Origin: JBGPIK01 sp041484845
GTDB lineage: Bacteria; Desulfobacterota; Binatia; UBA9968
Assembly: GCA_041484845.1 (NCBI GenBank)
Contig: JBGPIK010000347.1
Span: 1-7,436 of the forward strand
DNA length: 7,436 nucleotides
Direction of reading: 5' to 3'
The position numbers and the translations under genes are program-made. Below the pieces are notes generated by a model. The model searched no databases. It was given only the letters and a program-made list of their open reading frames with translations, and was not told where the DNA came from. The first letter of the stretch is position 1; each line of letters opens with the position of its first letter. This document shows positions 6,272 through 7,436 of the stretch, piece after piece.

Positions 6272-6642
6272 GCGGCAAAACCGTCCTCTATGTCGAAGAC
6301 AACGAGTTTAACCTCAAGATGGTGCGACAACTTTTGGCGCGGACTTCTTACCAACTGATCGAAGCGACGAATGGCGAGATGGGAGTCACGATGGCGCTCA
6401 ACGAGGTTCCTGACCTGATCCTGATGGACATCCAGCTCCCGAAACTGTCGGGGCTGGATGCGACGCGCAAGCTTCGAGCCGACCCCAAGACCGCGGCTAT
6501 CCCGATCATCGTGATCACCTCCTTTGCGCTCAGCGGCGATGACCAGAAGGCGAAGGATGCGGGCGCGACAGCCTACCTGGCAAAGCCCTACAGCCCGCGC
6601 GAGTTGTTGCAGACGATCCGAAAGCTGCTTCCCGAGCAATAG
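6268..6642 (+). CDS. Single-domain response regulator (DivK/CheY-like receiver)
   Basis: A 124-residue stand-alone receiver with no output domain. The conserved sites are complete: acidic Glu10-Asp11 (VEDNEFNLKM), phosphoacceptor Asp54 in LILMDIQLP, Thr84 in IVITSFAL, Tyr103 and Lys106 in AYLAKPYS. The sequence around these sites closely resembles DivK-type receivers, which act by binding kinases or other proteins rather than DNA. The ATG at 6268 overlaps the kinase stop (ATGA), with GGAGG at 6257-6261, so the two genes are translationally coupled. It is almost certainly phosphorylated by the kinase at 4616-6271. It may pass phosphate on, compete with the downstream receiver-cyclase, or modulate the kinase; sequence alone does not distinguish these. 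Confidence 0.95.
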   Translation: MSGKTVLYVEDNEFNLKMVRQLLARTSYQLIEATNGEMGVTMALNEVPDLILMDIQLPKLSGLDATRKLRADPKTAAIPIIVITSFALSGDDQKAKDAGATAYLAKPYSPRELLQTIRKLLPEQ

Positions 6643-6646
6643 ATCT

Positions 6647-6656
6647 GGAGGGTGGA
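6647..6656 (+). promoter_or_regulatory. Ribosome binding site fixing the GTG start of the receiver-cyclase
   Basis: GGAGGGTGGA lies in the 20-base gap after the DivK-like stop codon, 6-11 bases before the GTG at 6663. The receiver fold begins directly after that GTG (RILAVDDN), and no in-frame ATG is available near it. Together these fix the start. Confidence 0.7.
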
Positions 6657-6662
6657 CCTAAC

Positions 6663-7436
6663 GTGACTGAATGTCCCCGCATACTGGCAGTCGATGACAA
6701 CAAGCAGAATCTGACTCTGCTTCAGACGGCGTTGAGCGCCGCGGCGTACGAAGTTATCACGGCAGCGGATGGACTGACGGCTCTCAAGCTCATCGACAGC
6801 GCCGCGCCGGATCTTGTTCTTCTCGATGTCATGATGCCCGGCATGTCAGGGTACGATGTTTGCCGGAATATTCGCGTGAATGAAGCCACTCGTCTTCTCC
6901 CCGTCGTGATGTTGACGGCGCTGAGCGATGTCGCCGATCGCATTCGCGGTATCGAAGCGGGGGCAGACGACTTTCTGAGCAAACCCTTTAACCGGGAGGA
7001 GCTCCTGACCCGGGTCAAGTCGCTCCTCAGGATCAAGACGCTTTACGACGACATCGAGACGAAAAACCATCTGCTCCGCACCCTTTTTGGTCGATACGTT
7101 TCCGCGGAGCTGGCGGCTGAGATCGTCGCCAATCCGGGGCGCCACTTGAAGCTGGGTGGCGAGAAGCGCGAGGTCACGGTTCTGTTCGGCGACCTCAGAG
7201 GATTCACGCCGCTGGCAGAAGGCCTTGATCCGCAAGATGTGGTTGACATTCTCAACGTCTATCTCAACCACGTGATCAACGCCGTCTTTGAGTTAGGAGG
7301 GACGCTCGATAAATTTCGCGGGGACGGATTCATGGTGTTCTTTGGGGCGCCGATCCCGCGCGAAGATGATCCTTTGAACGCGGTCCGCTGCGCCCTCACG
7401 ATTCAGGAAAAATTGAAGCGCGTCACTTTCGCAAAA
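6663..7436 (+). CDS. Response regulator-class III adenylate/guanylate cyclase fusion (partial, 3' end beyond window)
   Basis: The frame is open from the GTG at 6663 to the window edge: 258 residues seen. Receiver domain, residues 5-125: Asp11-Asp12 (AVDDNKQN), phosphoacceptor Asp55 (LVLLDVMMPG), Thr85 and Lys107 (LSKPF). A helical connector (about 125-165) contains FGRYVSAELAAEIV, a common lead-in to class III cyclase domains. The cyclase domain begins near 168: VTVLFGDLRGFT carries the first metal aspartate (Asp177), and DKFRGDGFMVFFGAP carries the second (Asp221). Lys217 sits where adenylate cyclases hold their adenine-specifying lysine, which favours cAMP as product. The partner specificity residue, the transition-state Asn/Arg pair and the C terminus lie outside the window. 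The gene follows the DivK-like gene by 20 bases and belongs to the kinase operon. Phosphorylation by that kinase probably switches cyclase activity. Confidence 0.93.
   Translation, partial: MTECPRILAVDDNKQNLTLLQTALSAAAYEVITAADGLTALKLIDSAAPDLVLLDVMMPGMSGYDVCRNIRVNEATRLLPVVMLTALSDVADRIRGIEAGADDFLSKPFNREELLTRVKSLLRIKTLYDDIETKNHLLRTLFGRYVSAELAAEIVANPGRHLKLGGEKREVTVLFGDLRGFTPLAEGLDPQDVVDILNVYLNHVINAVFELGGTLDKFRGDGFMVFFGAPIPREDDPLNAVRCALTIQEKLKRVTFAK

Noticed and set aside
6094..6639. Minus-strand open frame (181 codons) opposite the kinase end and the DivK-like receiver
   Set aside because: The plus strand encodes receiver and ATPase domains with all conserved residues; the antisense translation has no recognisable domain.

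Overview
The window looks like chromosomal DNA from a moderately GC-rich proteobacterium, most likely beta- or deltaproteobacterial. This rests on the style of the proteins: an ECF sigma factor / membrane anti-sigma-like protein / secreted protein trio, a HyuB-type protein, and a membrane kinase with DivK-like and cyclase-fused receivers. No taxon-specific marker such as an rRNA is present, so the placement is only approximate. I see no mobile element, tRNA, rRNA or CRISPR array.

Minus strand, 106-2525: a three-gene unit read right to left. An ECF sigma factor (1953-2525) overlaps a one-span membrane protein (1027-1956) by four bases; the latter is very likely its anti-sigma factor. After a 69-base gap comes a secreted protein of unknown function (106-957). 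The main discovery here is that the gap before the secreted gene and the leader before the sigma gene carry the same two-part motif on the minus strand, TTAACCCC - 13 bases - CTCCGTTTA, with both halves identical and the spacer length identical (993-1022 and 2576-2605). This is what an autoregulated ECF promoter and its target look like. It suggests that the sigma factor drives its own operon and, separately, the secreted protein.

Minus strand, 2631-4313: a complete hydantoinase B/oxoprolinase-family protein (HyuB) with no HyuA partner on either side inside the window. Its likely promoter, with a perfect TTGACA, lies about 90 bases upstream in a 302-base divergent intergenic region.

Plus strand, 4616-7436: a signalling cassette transcribed away from hyuB. 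It encodes a membrane sensor histidine kinase (HAMP, HisKA, HATPase), a stand-alone DivK-like receiver that overlaps the kinase by four bases, and a receiver fused to a class III nucleotide cyclase that runs off the right edge. The arrangement suggests one kinase feeding two receivers, one of which controls cAMP (or less likely cGMP) synthesis. The cyclase gene starts at a GTG at 6663.
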